64,000 nt of DNA from contig NC_133329.1 in NCBI RefSeq assembly GCF_042186555.1, positions 192,487,960 through 192,551,959 on the forward strand. Reading direction: 5' to 3'. The DNA comes from Aquarana catesbeiana (taxonomy: Eukaryota; Chordata; Amphibia; Anura; Ranidae). Shown here piece by piece: positions 32,288 to 42,957 of the stretch; positions within the stretch are counted from its first letter, which is position 1; every line of letters begins with the position of its first letter. The translations under genes were made by a program, and so were the position numbers. A model generated the notes under the pieces. It was not told the origin of the DNA and made no database searches. It worked only from the letters and a program-made list of their open reading frames with translations.

Positions 32288-33600
32288 TTTTTTTTTATTC
32301 TTTATTTTAAAATATCACTTGGAGGTTTACACATACAGATATAAGAAACATTTGCATAGCATAAGAGGTGGTATTCCCATAGAGAACAAAAAAACAGCCC
32401 TGGCTGCATTTAAGAAGTGTTGAATTTCTGATTGTTTTATACATCTTGAAAAGGGATAGAGGTGTGATGTAGGAGAAAAAAAACGGTGGGCAGTCGGGGA
32501 CCCTGAAGTCAGTATATTGTTGTGTGATCAATCTAACCTCTGTTAGATTGGAGTCATGGGCATGACCAGACAGAAGATGTTCAGGAGTGTGCCCATGGCA
32601 TAACTGCACCGCCAACATAGGTCTATGGAGTTGGGAAATTGCCCTTGGAGTTTTGTGGGTGTTTTATACCATCTTGTGAGGATCCTGAAGTCTGTTTCTT
32701 GAGTGCATGTGCAGATGAGGGATTTTTGGGCTAGGTAGAGGATCCTATGTCATCACTGTGGAGGTAATGTAGGGTTGATGTCCTCCTCCCATTTGGTTAA
32801 GAGTTTCTCTGGTTGAGAAACAAGGGAGAATATAGAGGACAGGGTGTGTTGGAGTGGTTCTTGTGTGGTGCAGAGAGATTCAAAATTGGTGAGGGGTCTG
32901 AAAACCTGACAGAACTGGTAGTGCAAGGAGGAAGTGACAAAGTTTTGTAGCTCTCCAACAGTCCAGTCGAAAGGGGCCCATGTCATTAGCGAGGGTCTCC
33001 GTCAGAGGCCAGCGGATAAAAAGTGAGACACTTGAAAGAGATCATGTTCAAGAAGGTCCCTGAAGGGGCCTGGACTCTTGTCTGGTGGGAACGCTTGTTT
33101 GACAATAATTGGTTATAAAGGAGAGGGGGGAGATTACTTTTCTGGAGGGCCCTCGCCGAGTGGGCAATAGGGACCAATCAATGTGTGTGACTTCAATGAA
33201 GAGGGAACATGAGTAGGGCACCACGATAAGCGGCTCAAAAGGAGGGTAGTGGTAGATTGTTCCAAGATGACCCATTCTTTTAGTTTGTCATGTCTGTGCC
33301 AATCCACTAGTCGGGTGAGGTGAACTGCAGTATGATATTTCTGTATGTTTGGGAATGCCTGTCCTCCTTTTTTTTTGAGGAGGGCTAACATGCTAGTTTT
33401 GAGCCTGGGGTGTTTCTGGGTCCATAGGAATTTATCAAAAATCACATTCAACAATTTAAGGAAAGAGGTGGGGATGTAAATGGGGAGGGTCATGAGTAAG
33501 TATAGAAATTTCGGGAGGATTGTCATTTTTAAGAAATTGCAGTCCATTTTTAATCTATAGAAAAATGCATCCACAATGTTGTTGCACATACTTAATAAGT
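32288..33600 (-). mobile_element. L1-type LINE copy 3, 5'-truncated
   Basis: Minus-strand remnant with its poly(A) at 32288-32298. The C-terminal part of ORF2 is spread over frames 33589-33134 (FLKMTILPKFLYLLMTLPIY, KFLWTQKHPRLKTSMLALL), 32986-32753 and about 32700-32540, where CWRCSYAMGTLLNIFC keeps the C-x2-C part of the terminal zinc motif. The RT core is absent. It resembles the 38702 and 55395 copies more than the 3905 pair. Confidence 0.8.
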
Positions 33601-33841
33601 GTTGTAATACAGCTGCTGATCTACTTTTTGTTTACATTATACTTAAAGAAGAAGTATGGGATAGGTTAAATAATTAGCACATATATTACCATTCATCACA
33701 AATCAGCTGTTCTTTCTTTCCTACCTCCTTTTGTTATTCTAGCACGTGCACTTCATCTTTCACGGTCAATTTTGTGTTTGAAAGTTTAGAGGGGATGGAT
33801 ACAACCTCAGCAATCCACCCCTCTTTCTCTGTCCCTCCTCT

Positions 33842-34000
33842 TGCATGTGCACACTGTGTTTACAGAGAGCCTCGATCTGTAGACTGTAGAGCTGCCTGGT
33901 ATTCTGCTCAGATGTTCTGATCTGGGAGCTGCAGCAAGCATAGCAGGCAGCTATACAGTCTACAGATCGAGGGTCTCTGTAAACACAGTGTGCACATGCA
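33842..34000. repeat. Long imperfect hairpin, about 55-bp arms
   Basis: Arm 1 (33842-33898: TGCATGTGCACACTGTGTTT, CTCGATCTGTAGACTGTA, GCTGCCTG) is the reverse complement of arm 2 (33943-34000) with about two mismatches, around a 44-base loop. Beyond it, units like CTCTGTATAAACAGTG repeat to about 34110. Confidence 0.8.
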
Positions 34001-34175
34001 GGATCTCTGTATAAACAGTGGGCAGATGGAGGCTGTGTCTGTGCAAACAGTGGAGAGATTCAGGCTGTATCTCTGTATATAAACAGTGCATATTCCAGGC
34101 TCTCTGTAAGAGAATTCGATAACAGGTGTGTGCTATGTGAGGAGGAGGGGCTCTTGCTGCTGGCTTCTGTGTACT

Positions 34176-34865
34176 TGTCAGAGGAATAATCCTTCCAGTC
34201 ACACCAACCGTGTCCCTGCGCACATGCGTGGTGGAACAGCGCTCCGGTGCATGCGCATTTGCCCGCTGTCGCTACGGCGCACGTACATGCACACGTGACC
34301 CTTGGGCTGGCCAATAAAAGTTGCTCTTGTGCTCAGACAAATTGCTGGTTTGTCTTCAGCTTCCTGGTAAAAACTTGATCCTGTTTTCTGTGCCTGATTA
34401 CCTGTTGTGACCGGATTGCTACTGACTCCTCTGCTCTTCTCCTGGACCTGACCCATGGCTTGTTATACGGATTCCGCCTATCTCCTGTGTTTGACCCTCT
34501 GCCTGTGACCTGGATTTGCCTCCTGTCTCCTTGCCTTGACCCTCTGCTTGTGACCTGGACTTGCCTTGTGTCTCCCAGACACCATCCCTCAGCCCGTGAT
34601 TGGATTTACTGATCTTCTGTGTTTGACCCTCAGCCTGGTTCTGGACTTTCTGCTTGTTCTCCTCCAGCAAGTCATCCTGTTTGCCAGTCTCTGCACAGCA
34701 GCTCATCCCTACAAGGATCACCACGCAAGTCCACTCCTGTCTACTTGGAAGCCTGTGCCTCTTTGTGCCATTCACCCCCTGTACCACCTCCAGGGGGCGG
34801 ACTGCGCTTAGTCGCAAGGGTGAACCACTCTTGGCAACTTGGCCTCGGTAAGTACTTCTCTGACA
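34176..34865 (+). repeat. 5' LTR of gypsy element
   Basis: Starts TGTCAGAGGAATAATCC and ends AGTACTTCTCTGACA. It shares nearly all its sequence with the 3' LTR. The TATA-like site is altered here (CCAATAAAAG at about 34312, against CTATAAAAG in the 3' LTR). Confidence 0.9.
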
Positions 34866-35082
34866 GTACAAACCAGCAATGTCCGAGGCTGACAGAGCGC
34901 ATTCCCCGCTTGAGATCCTGTGTCAGCAAGTTTCGGCACTTGCCGATGCAGTTCAGAAGTAGCAAGAGGGCTACACCGAAATAGACAGTCACCTTCAGCA
35001 ACTTTCCAGGGCACCCACATCAGCAGCCGCATCCCCTGCACCCACCAGCGGGGCCTCCTCTTCTCAAATTTCATCTAACCCT

Positions 35083-37000
35083 ATGGTGATCATGGCCTCC
35101 CCTGAATCCAGGGTCCCCACACCGGAGCGATTCTCTGGTGATCGCAAAAAATTCAGAGCCTTCAAAAATGCCTGCTCTTTGTACTTAGCTCTGCAAACCA
35201 GGACTTTCTCCTCTGAAGTAGTAAAAGTGGGTTTTATCATCTTTCTCCTGGCCGATGAACCACAAGCTTGGGCCCACAGCCTGATAGAACAGAGAATCCC
35301 TGTGTTGAATTCAGTGGATACCTTGTTTGAAAGTATGCAACAACTGTACGATGACCCCCAACGCATAGGCACGGCTGAGGCAACTTTACACAACTTATCT
35401 CAAGGGCATAGGCTGGTGGAGGACTATACTGTTGAGTTTCAGCTGATACCGGCTGGAGCGAACTTGCTCTCAAGTACCAGTTCTGTCAGGGGCTGTCCGA
35501 AGCTCTTAAAGATGAGCTGGCCAGGATGGAGACCCCTGCTACTCTGGAGGATTTGATCCAAGCAGCTACCAAATTGGACAGGCGCATGCGGAAGCGACGC
35601 TCAGAGCGCTTCCAGGTTCTTCGTCCCAGCTGGATGCTCCCCAAGCATAGTTACATAGCTACATAGTTAGTCAGGTTGAAAAAAGACACAAGTCCATCCA
35701 GTTCAACCTTAAAAACAAATAAAATAAAAAATATCATACAATCCAATATACCCAATTTTATACCCTCAGTTGATCCAGAGGAAGGCCAAAAACCCCAGCA
35801 GAGCATGCTCCAATTTGCTACAGCAGGGGAAAAAATTCCTTCCTGATCACCCAAGAGGCAATTGGATTTTCCCTGGATCAACTTTACCTATAAATGTTAG
35901 TACCCAGTTATATCATGTACATTTAGGAAAGTATCCAGGCCTTTCTTAAAGCAATCTACTGAGCTGGCCAGAACCACCTTTGGCAGGAGTCTATTCCACA
36001 TTTTCACAGCTCTTACTGTGAAGAAACCTTTGCGTATTTGGAGATGAAATCTCTTTTCCTCTAGACAGAAGGAGTGCCCCCGTGTCGTCTGGGTTGACCG
36101 TAAAGAGAATAACAACACCAAGTTCACTATATGGACCCCTTATATATTTGAACATGTTGATCATATCCCCCCTTATTCTCCTCTTCTCAAGTGTGAATAA
36201 ATTCAGTTCCTCTAATCTTTCCTCATAGCTGAACTCCTCCATGCCTCTTATCAGTTTGGTTGCCCTTCTCTGCACTTTCTGCCAAGCTGCTTTCTCCGCA
36301 GCTTGGCATTGCATGCTATTATTAAGCTTATGATCTACCAAAAACCCCAGATCCTTCTCCACTTTGATCCCAGACCCAATATCATTTATAAAGATATTAA
36401 AAAGTAAGGGTCCCAGCACTGAACCTTGGGGTACACCACTGATAACCTTAGACCATTCAGAGTAAGAACCACTACTCTCTGAATTCTGTCTTTTAGCCAG
36501 TTTTCTATCCATTTACAAACTGATATTTCCAGGCCTGTAGACTTTACCTCTACCTCACATGAGCCGCGTGTGGGGAACTGTGTTGAACACTTTTGCAAAA
36601 TCCAAGTATACCACGTCCACAGCCACCCCTCTGTCCAAGGTTTTACTTACCTCCTCATAAAAAGAAATCAGGTTTGTCTGACAACTTCTGTCTTTCATGA
36701 ATCCATGCTGTCCGTTGCTTAAAATGTTTTTTTCCAGCAAGAACTCGTCTATATGGTCTTTTATTAAACGCTCCAGTATCTTCCCGACTATAGAAGTTAA
36801 ACTAAACCATCCATCCTTCTCGGCTCCTCCAGTCTCCACCACTCCTGAGGTTAAGCCTATGCAGTTAGGACTAGTCCGTGCTCCTCTAACCCCGGAGAAA
36901 AGATTACATAGGCATCAGGCCAACCTATGCCTCTACTGTAGGGGTACAGAACATTTTCTTCGCACCTGCCCTGTGAGAACTAGGAAGTCCTACCCTCAAT
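35083..37000 (+). pseudogene. Gypsy gag, interrupted
   Basis: Capsid-like frame from MVIMASPESRVPTPERFSGD, through KFRAFKNACSLYLALQ and QRIGTAEATLHNLSQG. A frameshift near 35450 moves to QFCQGLSEALKDELARME and DLIQAATKLDRRM. A CR1-like LINE interrupts it after PSWMLPK (about 35645). Gag resumes at 36838 with STTPEVKPMQLG and reaches the zinc knuckle CLYCRGTEHFLRTC (36928-36969; C-x2-C-x4-H-x4-C). The gag product would package the element RNA. Confidence 0.85.
35648..36838 (-). mobile_element. CR1-like LINE fragment inside gypsy gag
   Basis: Minus-strand RT pieces: LTSIVGKILERLIKDHIDEF, FMKDRSCQTNLISFYEEV, AVDVVYLDFAKVFNTVPH, VISGVPQGSVLGPLLFNIF. It then jumps to IKVEKDLGFLVDHKL, so the catalytic ADD block is deleted. 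QRRATKLIRGMEEFSYEERL and FFTVRAVKMWNRL form the C-terminal part. The 3' end has ACTATGTAGCTATGTAAC-type repeats (complement of 35650-35667), a hallmark tail of this LINE group. It is frameshifted and dead. Confidence 0.85.
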
Positions 37001-37382
37001 TTGTCATGAACTATCAAGTTTCCAGTATTTCACAGACTTATGTTACCCTCTTTGTCTCCTTACAGTTAACGGAAAAGGAAACCCGCCTGCCAGCCATAGT
37101 TGATTCCAGAGCGTGCGGCTACTTCTTGGATGCTTCACTAGCTGCAAAACTACAAAACTGACTGAAAACCAAAGCCTCCAGGTACACCTGGCTAATGGGT
37201 CTTTTCCCGGCTCTGGACTTATCAGTCAGGAAACCAGACCCATCCTTACCACCAAGGACTCCGGTCATCAGGATTTCCTGCGCTTCAACATTATCCCTTC
37301 TCCTATGTTTCCCATCATCTTGGGGCTCCCCTGGCTACAGGCACATGGACCTCAAATCAGTTGGAATAAGAAAGAAGTCTAA
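37001..37382 (+). pseudogene. Gypsy aspartic protease
   Basis: RLPAIVDSRACGYFLDASLA corresponds to the active-site block, with DSRA where the family has DSGA, so the catalytic triplet Gly is lost. A frameshift near 37155 moves to LTENQSLQVHLANGS. The flap-distal part ends FPIILGLPWLQAHGPQISWN. It follows gag directly. Confidence 0.8.
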
Positions 37383-38701
37383 TTTTCTTCTCAATACTGT
37401 TCCCAAGACTGTCTCCTCCCAGCTTCAGCCTCTTGCTCAACCATAGTACCAGTACCTGACAGTCTCCAACATGTACCTCCAGTCTACCTGGAATTCAAGG
37501 ATGTTTTTGACAAACAACAGGCCAACGATGGTTTTACGCCCTATAGACCTTTTGCCTGGCTCTGAAATCCCTTTTGGCTGCATCTTTCCCTTGTCTGAGA
37601 CTGAATTAAAGGCCCTCAAGTTTTACATTGCCAAAAATCTAGAAAAAGGTTTATCTGTCCTTCCTCATCACCGGCTGGAGCCTTGTATCTTCTTCATAGA
37701 AAAAAAAAAAAGACGGCTTTTGGAGACCCTGCATCGATTACAGGGAGCTAAACAAAATCACCATTAAAAATCGGTACCCGCTCCCTCTTATTCCAGAATT
37801 ATTCCAACGCTTCCAATCCGCCTGAGTCTTCTCCAAGTTAGACCTTCGCACCTACAAACTTATTCGAATCCGGGCTGGCAAAGAATGGAAAACCACTTCA
37901 GATCCAGATTTGGGCACTACGAGTACCTGGTGATGCCGTTTGGGCTCTGCAAAGCCCCGGCCACCTTCCAGCACCTGGTAAACAACATTTTCCGGGAATA
38001 CCTTGATAACTTTCTAGTCGTTTACCTGGATGACATCCTCATTTTTTCTGCCACTATTAAACTACACCAAGTACATGTCAAATAGGTCCTTGCAATCCTC
38101 AGGAGACACAAATTATATCTCAAAGCAGAAAAGTGCAAATTTGAAAAGAGAATTGTGCAGTTCCTGGGATTCATCATCTCCACCAACGGGGTCACAATGG
38201 ACCCTCAGAAGGTCAAGGCAATCCAGGAGTGGCTGGCTCCTGTGGATAAAAAAGGGGTACAACGATTCATAGGATTCTCAAATTTCTACCGGAGATTTAT
38301 CGCTGGCTTCTCAGCTATTGTAGCACCCATCACCCAACTCACACGCCAACATAGTCGTTTTCAGTGGTCCTCAGAAGCCCAGGGAGCTTTTATCAAACTA
38401 AAAGCCCTATTTTCATCCGCACCAATCTTATGGCATCCAGATCCAGCCCTGCAATTTGTACTGGAAGTAGATGCTTCGGAAACAGCCACTGGGGCCATCC
38501 TCTCTCAAAGACAGGGCCCCAAGGCCCTCCTGCGCCCCGTAGCCTTCGCATCCCGGAAATTAAGTCCACCTGAGAAGAATTATGATGTAGGCGATAGTGA
38601 GTTGTTGGCCATCAAGTTTGCTCTGGAAGAGTGGAGGTACCTACTAGAGGGGGCATCCCATCCTGTCATGATCTTCACCGACCATAAAAATCTGGAGTAT
38701 A
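37383..38701 (+). pseudogene. Gypsy reverse transcriptase and RNase H, first part
   Basis: RT in several frames: PIDLLPGSEIPFGCIFPLSE, HHRLEPCIFFIEKKKRR, RSRFGHYEYLVMPFGLCKAP, VVYLDDILIFS (catalytic YLDD at 38022-38033) and KLYLKAEKCKFEKRIVQFLG. The 38155-38742 frame continues with IGFSNFYRRFIAGFS and the RNase H start LQFVLEVDASETATGAILSQ and LAIKFALEEWRYLLEGA up to FTDHKNLEY, where LINE copy 4 inserted. Frameshifts near 37700 and 37860 and a stop at 38083-38085 inactivate it. Confidence 0.88.
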
Positions 38702-38806
38702 TGGCGTGGCTTAGCAATGGCCGTGTGAAGAAGCATTTCTAAAGAGCTCCTGGCTTCCCCCTGTCCTACCAGCACAAACGACGGCTAAATCCTTGATTAA
38801 TGCGGC

Positions 38807-39694
38807 ATGCCAACCTGCAAGAAATACAGGACAAGAGCATCGGTTAGTGGCACCAGGACTTCCACCCCACGGAGCAGTATACGGAGCTATTTTCAGGACT
38901 CTCAGAGGAGCTCACCGGGCGCCATTGTGTCAGTACCACGTGCACGCTTCCCAACAGAAGCTGACATACCGTCAGTGCCTACATCTCCACCTCCGCTTGA
39001 TAACCCGGAGTGTCATTTGGAACCCACGGGAGACCCTCATACAGACATGGCGAATTCTCTGAGGCAAGGGAGAGACATACCTGATGATATCCGCGCCATT
39101 CTACAGGCCCTCCCCACTAAAGTGGACTTTGAGGCCCTCCCGTCCAAGTCCGATATTGAGGCCCTCATTCAACGAGTGGAGGAAGCTCATACCAGAGACA
39201 TACAAGAGATCCGGGTGGAAATGCAGACGATCGCGGACCGAGTAGATGCGGGAGAAAGCTCGGTCTCTGCCCTCACACAGCGGGTATCTGACCTGGAGCT
39301 CACCTCCAGACTCATAGACTGGATTCGGCACCAACCTACTAAACTATGGACGCAGCTTGAGCAGATCCAAAGTAATATACCTTTAAACAGAATGCCCTGG
39401 TGCCATGATTCCCTACCATGTGAGTTAAAGAATCACCCCCTAATAGGTGTGACCTCGAGAATCTGCTCATCCCTTTTCACATGCTCAAAACTGACATCTT
39501 CTAACTCCCCACTACGCCCGATTCTGGGAACACCAGATTTCACTCCAGGGTACACGGATCCAGTCTTCAGATCTCTACGGGATAGGGGTTATTTTCAAAC
39601 TTCACATTTTGTCGTGAATGGTCGGTGGCCCTCAGCAGATGACCTCACGAACCCAGAAGGGCCATTCTGTTTGGACTTCTGGAGAACCCTCTAA
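38807..39694 (+). CDS. Chimeric L1 ORF1-ORF2 frame (295 aa)
   Basis: An open frame. The first part (about residues 1-165) is ORF1-like: Ser/Pro-rich, then a coiled coil (IRAILQALPTKVDFEALPSK, VEMQTIADRVDAGESSVSAL, TQRVSDLE). It passes without a stop into ORF2 C-terminal sequence (SRLIDWIRHQPTKLWTQLEQ, NRMPWCHDSLPCELKNHPLI, ILGTPDFTPGYTDP) and stops at 39694. The Met at 38807 is the first in frame after a stop; earlier ORF1 sequence may exist upstream. No RNA-binding, endonuclease or RT domain is left. A coding role is doubtful. Confidence 0.5.
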   Translation: MPTCKKYRTRASVSGTRTSTPRSSIRSYFQDSQRSSPGAIVSVPRARFPTEADIPSVPTSPPPLDNPECHLEPTGDPHTDMANSLRQGRDIPDDIRAILQALPTKVDFEALPSKSDIEALIQRVEEAHTRDIQEIRVEMQTIADRVDAGESSVSALTQRVSDLELTSRLIDWIRHQPTKLWTQLEQIQSNIPLNRMPWCHDSLPCELKNHPLIGVTSRICSSLFTCSKLTSSNSPLRPILGTPDFTPGYTDPVFRSLRDRGYFQTSHFVVNGRWPSADDLTNPEGPFCLDFWRTL

Positions 39695-40366
39695 CTTAAG
39701 CACTATCTTAGCACTTTACCTCCTCCTGAGGGTCTCGAGCGGACCTTGACAACTTTTGAAACTTACTGCTCGGAGGAGGGAGCTCTTCCCCACGCGCTGT
39801 CGGCCACCTACCAGTTGCTGATTACACCACCAGAAAACCACAAGATACCTGCGTTAGGGGCATGGGAAAGGGACCTACAATGTACGTTCACACTGCGACA
39901 AAAACAAAACATTATACATTTCACTTTTAAATCTTCAATTTGTACAAAGATGCAAGAAACAAATTTTAAATTACTCACTAGATGGTACTACACACCTACA
40001 AAACTGCAGAAGTTCTTTCCATCCTCCTCGGGGCTCTGCTGGGGATGTCAAGGAGACCGGGGAACGATTCTCCACATCTTCTGGAGCTGCCCCCTACTGG
40101 AGCAGTTCTGGAAGAATATACAACAAACGATACAAAAATTCACGGAACGCCCTATCCCGGCGGATCCGGGCTTCTTTTTATTACATGCGACAGACATGGC
40201 GAGCAAAAAATACAAAAAATCCCTGATCCGACATTTATTAGATGCAGCAAAATCCTGTATTCCACTACTGTGGAAGTCAATCAAATCCCCAACCTTAGGC
40301 ATGTGGATCAGGAAAGTAGAGGACATCAGGAGAATGGAGGATCTCATTCCTCACAGCTCGACATAA
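39695..40366 (+). pseudogene. L1 ORF2 C-terminus, copy 4
   Basis: The 39746-40366 frame carries the terminal ORF2 region: SSICTKMQETNFKLLTRWYY, CWGCQGDRGTILHIFWSCP (CCHC, about 40039-40095), LLHATDMASKKYKKSLIRHL and MWIRKVEDIRRMEDL. A stop at 39692-39694 followed by LKHYLSTLPPPEGLERTL in the neighbouring sequence separates it from the chimeric frame upstream. Confidence 0.85.
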
Positions 40367-40439
40367 AAATGAGTTATACACCAAAATCTGGTCGAACTGG
40401 TTGACTTTTATTTTCTCCACTGAAGGACAGAGCCTTATG

Positions 40440-40460
40440 ACGGGTGACTGAAGACACCCG
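40440..40460 (+). promoter_or_regulatory. 3'UTR hairpin of L1 copy 4
   Basis: CGGGTG and CACCCG pair around ACTGAAGA in the 3'UTR. It differs in sequence from the hairpins of copies 1 and 2 but is similar in position relative to ORF2. Confidence 0.4.
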
Positions 40461-40890
40461 ACATTCCAATTTAATACGTATGCCCCAAGTCAGGGGTGAT
40501 CGCCGCCTCTGTGTGCCTCCCCATTCTTTCTCTCCCCCCCCTCTCTTTTCTCCTTTCCTTCTTTCCTGTTCCCTTTCCTCCCTCATCCATTTCACATTCT
40601 TTTATTGGATAACCATATAAATTTATTTGAGGTTTAAATAGAAAAAAAAAAAAGACAGAAGGAGAGGGATATCCAGACATTTATAAGGACCGCAGCAATG
40701 TTGAACAATGTTTACATAACTCTACAGAATATAATTGTTCATGCTTTGTAAGTAAATGTGGTTGTATTTCTAGTTATGATGCTGTGCGAGGTTGCGTCCT
40801 CAATTAGTAAACTTGTTCTTGTTGTTACTCTGGGGCAAGGCCCTTTCTTATGTCTAAATAAACTTATATTTGAAAAAAAAAAAAATCTGG

Positions 40891-41340
40891 AGTATCTCAG
40901 GACAGCAAAACGTTTAAAACCCAGACAGGCCCGGTGGGCTCCCTTTTTTTCCAGATTTACTTTACATATTTCATACAGACCCGGCTCAAAAAATGGAAAA
41001 GCAGATGCACTCTCCCGGATGTTTCACAAAACTTCTCAGGTAGTTGAACCCAGCACCATTTTGTCTCCACAAAATTTTTTTTTGGTCACCCAAGCTGACC
41101 TAATGACCGCCATTAAATCAGACTCCAGTCCTTGTTCCGATCCTGACATGTCCTCTTTAGAGAAACACGATGACTTACTCTGGGCCCGGGGAAAAATTTC
41201 TGTCCTGCTGGAGGTAAGACCCCTGACCTTAAGGACTTTCTACGACCACAAACTGGCAGGCCACTTCGGGACACAAAAAACTACTGCATTGATTTCCCAT
41301 TCCTTTTGGTGGCCAGGTTGGAGACAGGACTGTAAGGACT
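40891..41340 (+). pseudogene. Gypsy RNase H end and integrase zinc domain
   Basis: Resumes after LINE copy 4 with NLEYLRTAKRLKPRQARWAP, FTLHISYRPGSKNGKADALS (RNase H end and connection). The integrase N-terminus follows: FYDHKLAGHFGTQKTTALIS and HSFWWPGWRQDC, with MPCQRSKG after a stop at 41340, so the HHCC residues are visible. Confidence 0.85.
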
Positions 41341-42137
41341 AAGTTTCCTCCTGCATGCCATGCCAGCGCAGTAAGGGATCAAATACTAAATCTTGGGGTC
41401 TACTAAAACTCTTGCCCATCCCTGAATGACCATGGGCAGAAATTTCCATGGATTTTATTGTGGACCTACCCCCCTCGGATAGGGGTGTCCAATTCACTTC
41501 TAAGTTTTGGAGAGCACTCTGTAAATCCTTGGAAATAAAGATCTGTTTCTCCTCTGCATACCATCCCCAGAGCAATGGCCAGACGGAGAGAATGAGCCAA
41601 ACTCTGGAGCAGTATCTCCGCTGTTTTTGTTCCGATTCCCAAGATGACTGGTCCACTCTCCTGCTGTACGCTGAATTTGTGTACAACTCCATCCATACTG
41701 CCACCAATCAAACACCATTTTGGTCAAACTTCGGTTTTCATCCCTCTTTTCTTCCAAATTCCATTCCTGAGTTGTCTGTCTCTGCTGTACAAGACCGGGT
41801 AGCTTTCATTCAACTGAACTTAAGGAAAATTCAGGAAGCTATGTAAAAAGCCCAGGAGGACTACCAAAAGCACTATAACAAGGGAAGGAAGGAGAACCCA
41901 GCCTTTAAAGTAGGCGAAGAAGTGTGGCTATCAGCCATTAACCTCAGATTGCCATTTCCCTCACGGAAATTAGGACCAAGGTTCATAGGTCCCTTCAAAA
42001 TCAAGAGGATGATCAACCCTGTGGCCTTTGAACTAGCTTTACCTAACTCTTATAAAATACATCCAGTATTTCATGTATCTCTTCTGAAGCTTGTTGTTCC
42101 CAGCCCTTTTCCTGGCAGGAAGGAACGGGGAAAGTGA
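41341..42137 (+). pseudogene. Gypsy integrase core, with internal deletion
   Basis: The frame 41448-41846 reads MDFIVDLPPSDRGVQFTSKF, joining the first catalytic Asp directly to the block after the second; about 50 residues between them are missing. SAYHPQSNGQTERMSQ (about 41555-41600) holds the catalytic Glu. FGFHPSFLPNSIPEL and, after a stop near 41845, FKVGEEVWLSAINLRLP, SRKLGPRFIGPFKIKRMINP and YKIHPVFHVSLLKL follow, giving the C-terminal domain. The deletion alone would prevent integration activity. Confidence 0.88.
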
Positions 42138-42333
42138 ATTTGAAGTGGAAAATATATTGAGTTGCAGGAAGAGGGGTAGACAGCACCAATACCTAATTAA
42201 GTGGAAAGGGTATCCCTCTGAGGACAACTCCTGGGAACCCTCTAGAAATTTACATGTCCCACGCTTAATCCAGGCCTTTCACCAGGAACATCCAGAATTG
42301 GTGTCCGGGAGGGGGGCACTGTTAGAGGAATAA
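42130..42333 (+). pseudogene. Chromodomain of the gypsy integrase
   Basis: In the 42091-42333 frame: ESEFEVENILSCRKRGRQHQ, YLIKWKGYPSEDNSWEPSRN, LIQAFHQEHPE. The aromatic residues of a chromodomain are recognisable (F, W of IKWKGY, W of SWEP). In chromoviruses the domain steers integration toward modified chromatin. It is in a different frame from the integrase, so a frameshift near 42090-42120 splits them. Confidence 0.88.
42305..42319 (+). promoter_or_regulatory. Polypurine tract of gypsy element
   Basis: CCGGGAGGGGGGCAC immediately precedes the 3' LTR, the expected site for plus-strand priming. Confidence 0.6.
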
Positions 42334-42957
42334 TCCTTCCAGTCACACAAGCCGTGTCTCTGTGCGCATGCGCAGCGGAACAGTGCTCTGATGCATGCGC
42401 ATTCAGGCCCGGCGCTACGGCGCACGCACATGCACACGCCCAACGTGACCCTTGGGCTGGCCTATAAAAGTTGCTCGTGCTCAGGCAAATTGCTGGTTTG
42501 TCTTCAGCTTCCTGGTAAAAACTTGATCCTGTTTCCTGTGCCTGATTACCTGTTGTGACCCGGATTGCTACTGACTCCTCTGCTCTTCTCCTGGACCTGA
42601 CCCGTGGCTTGTTATAAGGATTCCACCTATCTCCTGTGTTTGACCCTCTGCTTGTGACCTGGACTTACCTTGTGTCTCCCTCAGCCTGTGATTGGATTTA
42701 CTGATCTTCTGTGTTTGACCCTCAGCCTGGTTCTGGACTTTCTGCTTGTTCTCCTCCAGCAAGTCATCCTGTTTGCCAGTCTCTGCACAGCAGCTCATCC
42801 CTACAAGGATCACCATGCAAGTCCACTCCTGTCTACTTGGAAGCCTGTGCCTCTTTGTGCCATTCACCCCCTGTACCACCTCCAGGGGGCGGACTGCGCT
42901 TAGTCGCAAAGGTGAACCGCTCTCGGCAACTCGGCCTCGGTAAGTACTTCTCTGACA
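42320..42957 (+). repeat. 3' LTR of gypsy element
   Basis: Starts TGTTAGAGGAATAATCC (one change from the 5' LTR) and ends AGTACTTCTCTGACA. CCTATAAAAGTTGCTCG (about 42461) is a likely TATA region. It is shorter than the 5' LTR by about 50 bp through indels. Confidence 0.9.

Larger units (their letters stand above)
38702..40884 (+). mobile_element. L1-type LINE copy 4, internally deleted
   Basis: Flanked by the target duplication AAAAATCTGGAGTAT (38687-38701 and about 40882-40896). It starts ATGGCGTGGCTTAGCAATGG, resembling the GGGCGTGGC start of other copies, and ends AATAAACTTATATTTG plus poly(A). Only ORF1 N-terminal and ORF2 C-terminal sequence remain, joined by a large internal deletion, so both ends are kept in a 2.2-kb element. 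Confidence 0.88.
34176..42957 (+). mobile_element. Ty3/gypsy chromodomain LTR retrotransposon
   Basis: Two LTRs (34176-34865 and 42320-42957) beginning TGTCAGAG and ending CTCTGACA are flanked by the 5-bp duplication GTACT (34171-34175 and 42958-42962). Internal order is gag with a zinc knuckle, protease, RT, RNase H, integrase, chromodomain, which is the Ty3/gypsy order. Two younger LINE insertions lie inside (35648-36838 and 38702-40884). Many frameshifts, and a deletion in the integrase, make it inactive. The chromodomain and gag type suggest a vertebrate chromovirus of the sushi-ichi kind (inference). Confidence 0.92.

Noticed and set aside
34419..34871. 150-codon minus-strand frame in the gypsy 5' LTR, with KSRSQAEGQ repeats
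   Set aside because: It lies within an LTR, is repeated in the other LTR, and arises from repetitive LTR text (CTGTGACCTGGA); no evidence of expression.
39101..39334. Minus-strand frame antisense to the chimeric L1 frame
   Set aside because: Shadow of the plus-strand coiled-coil sequence.
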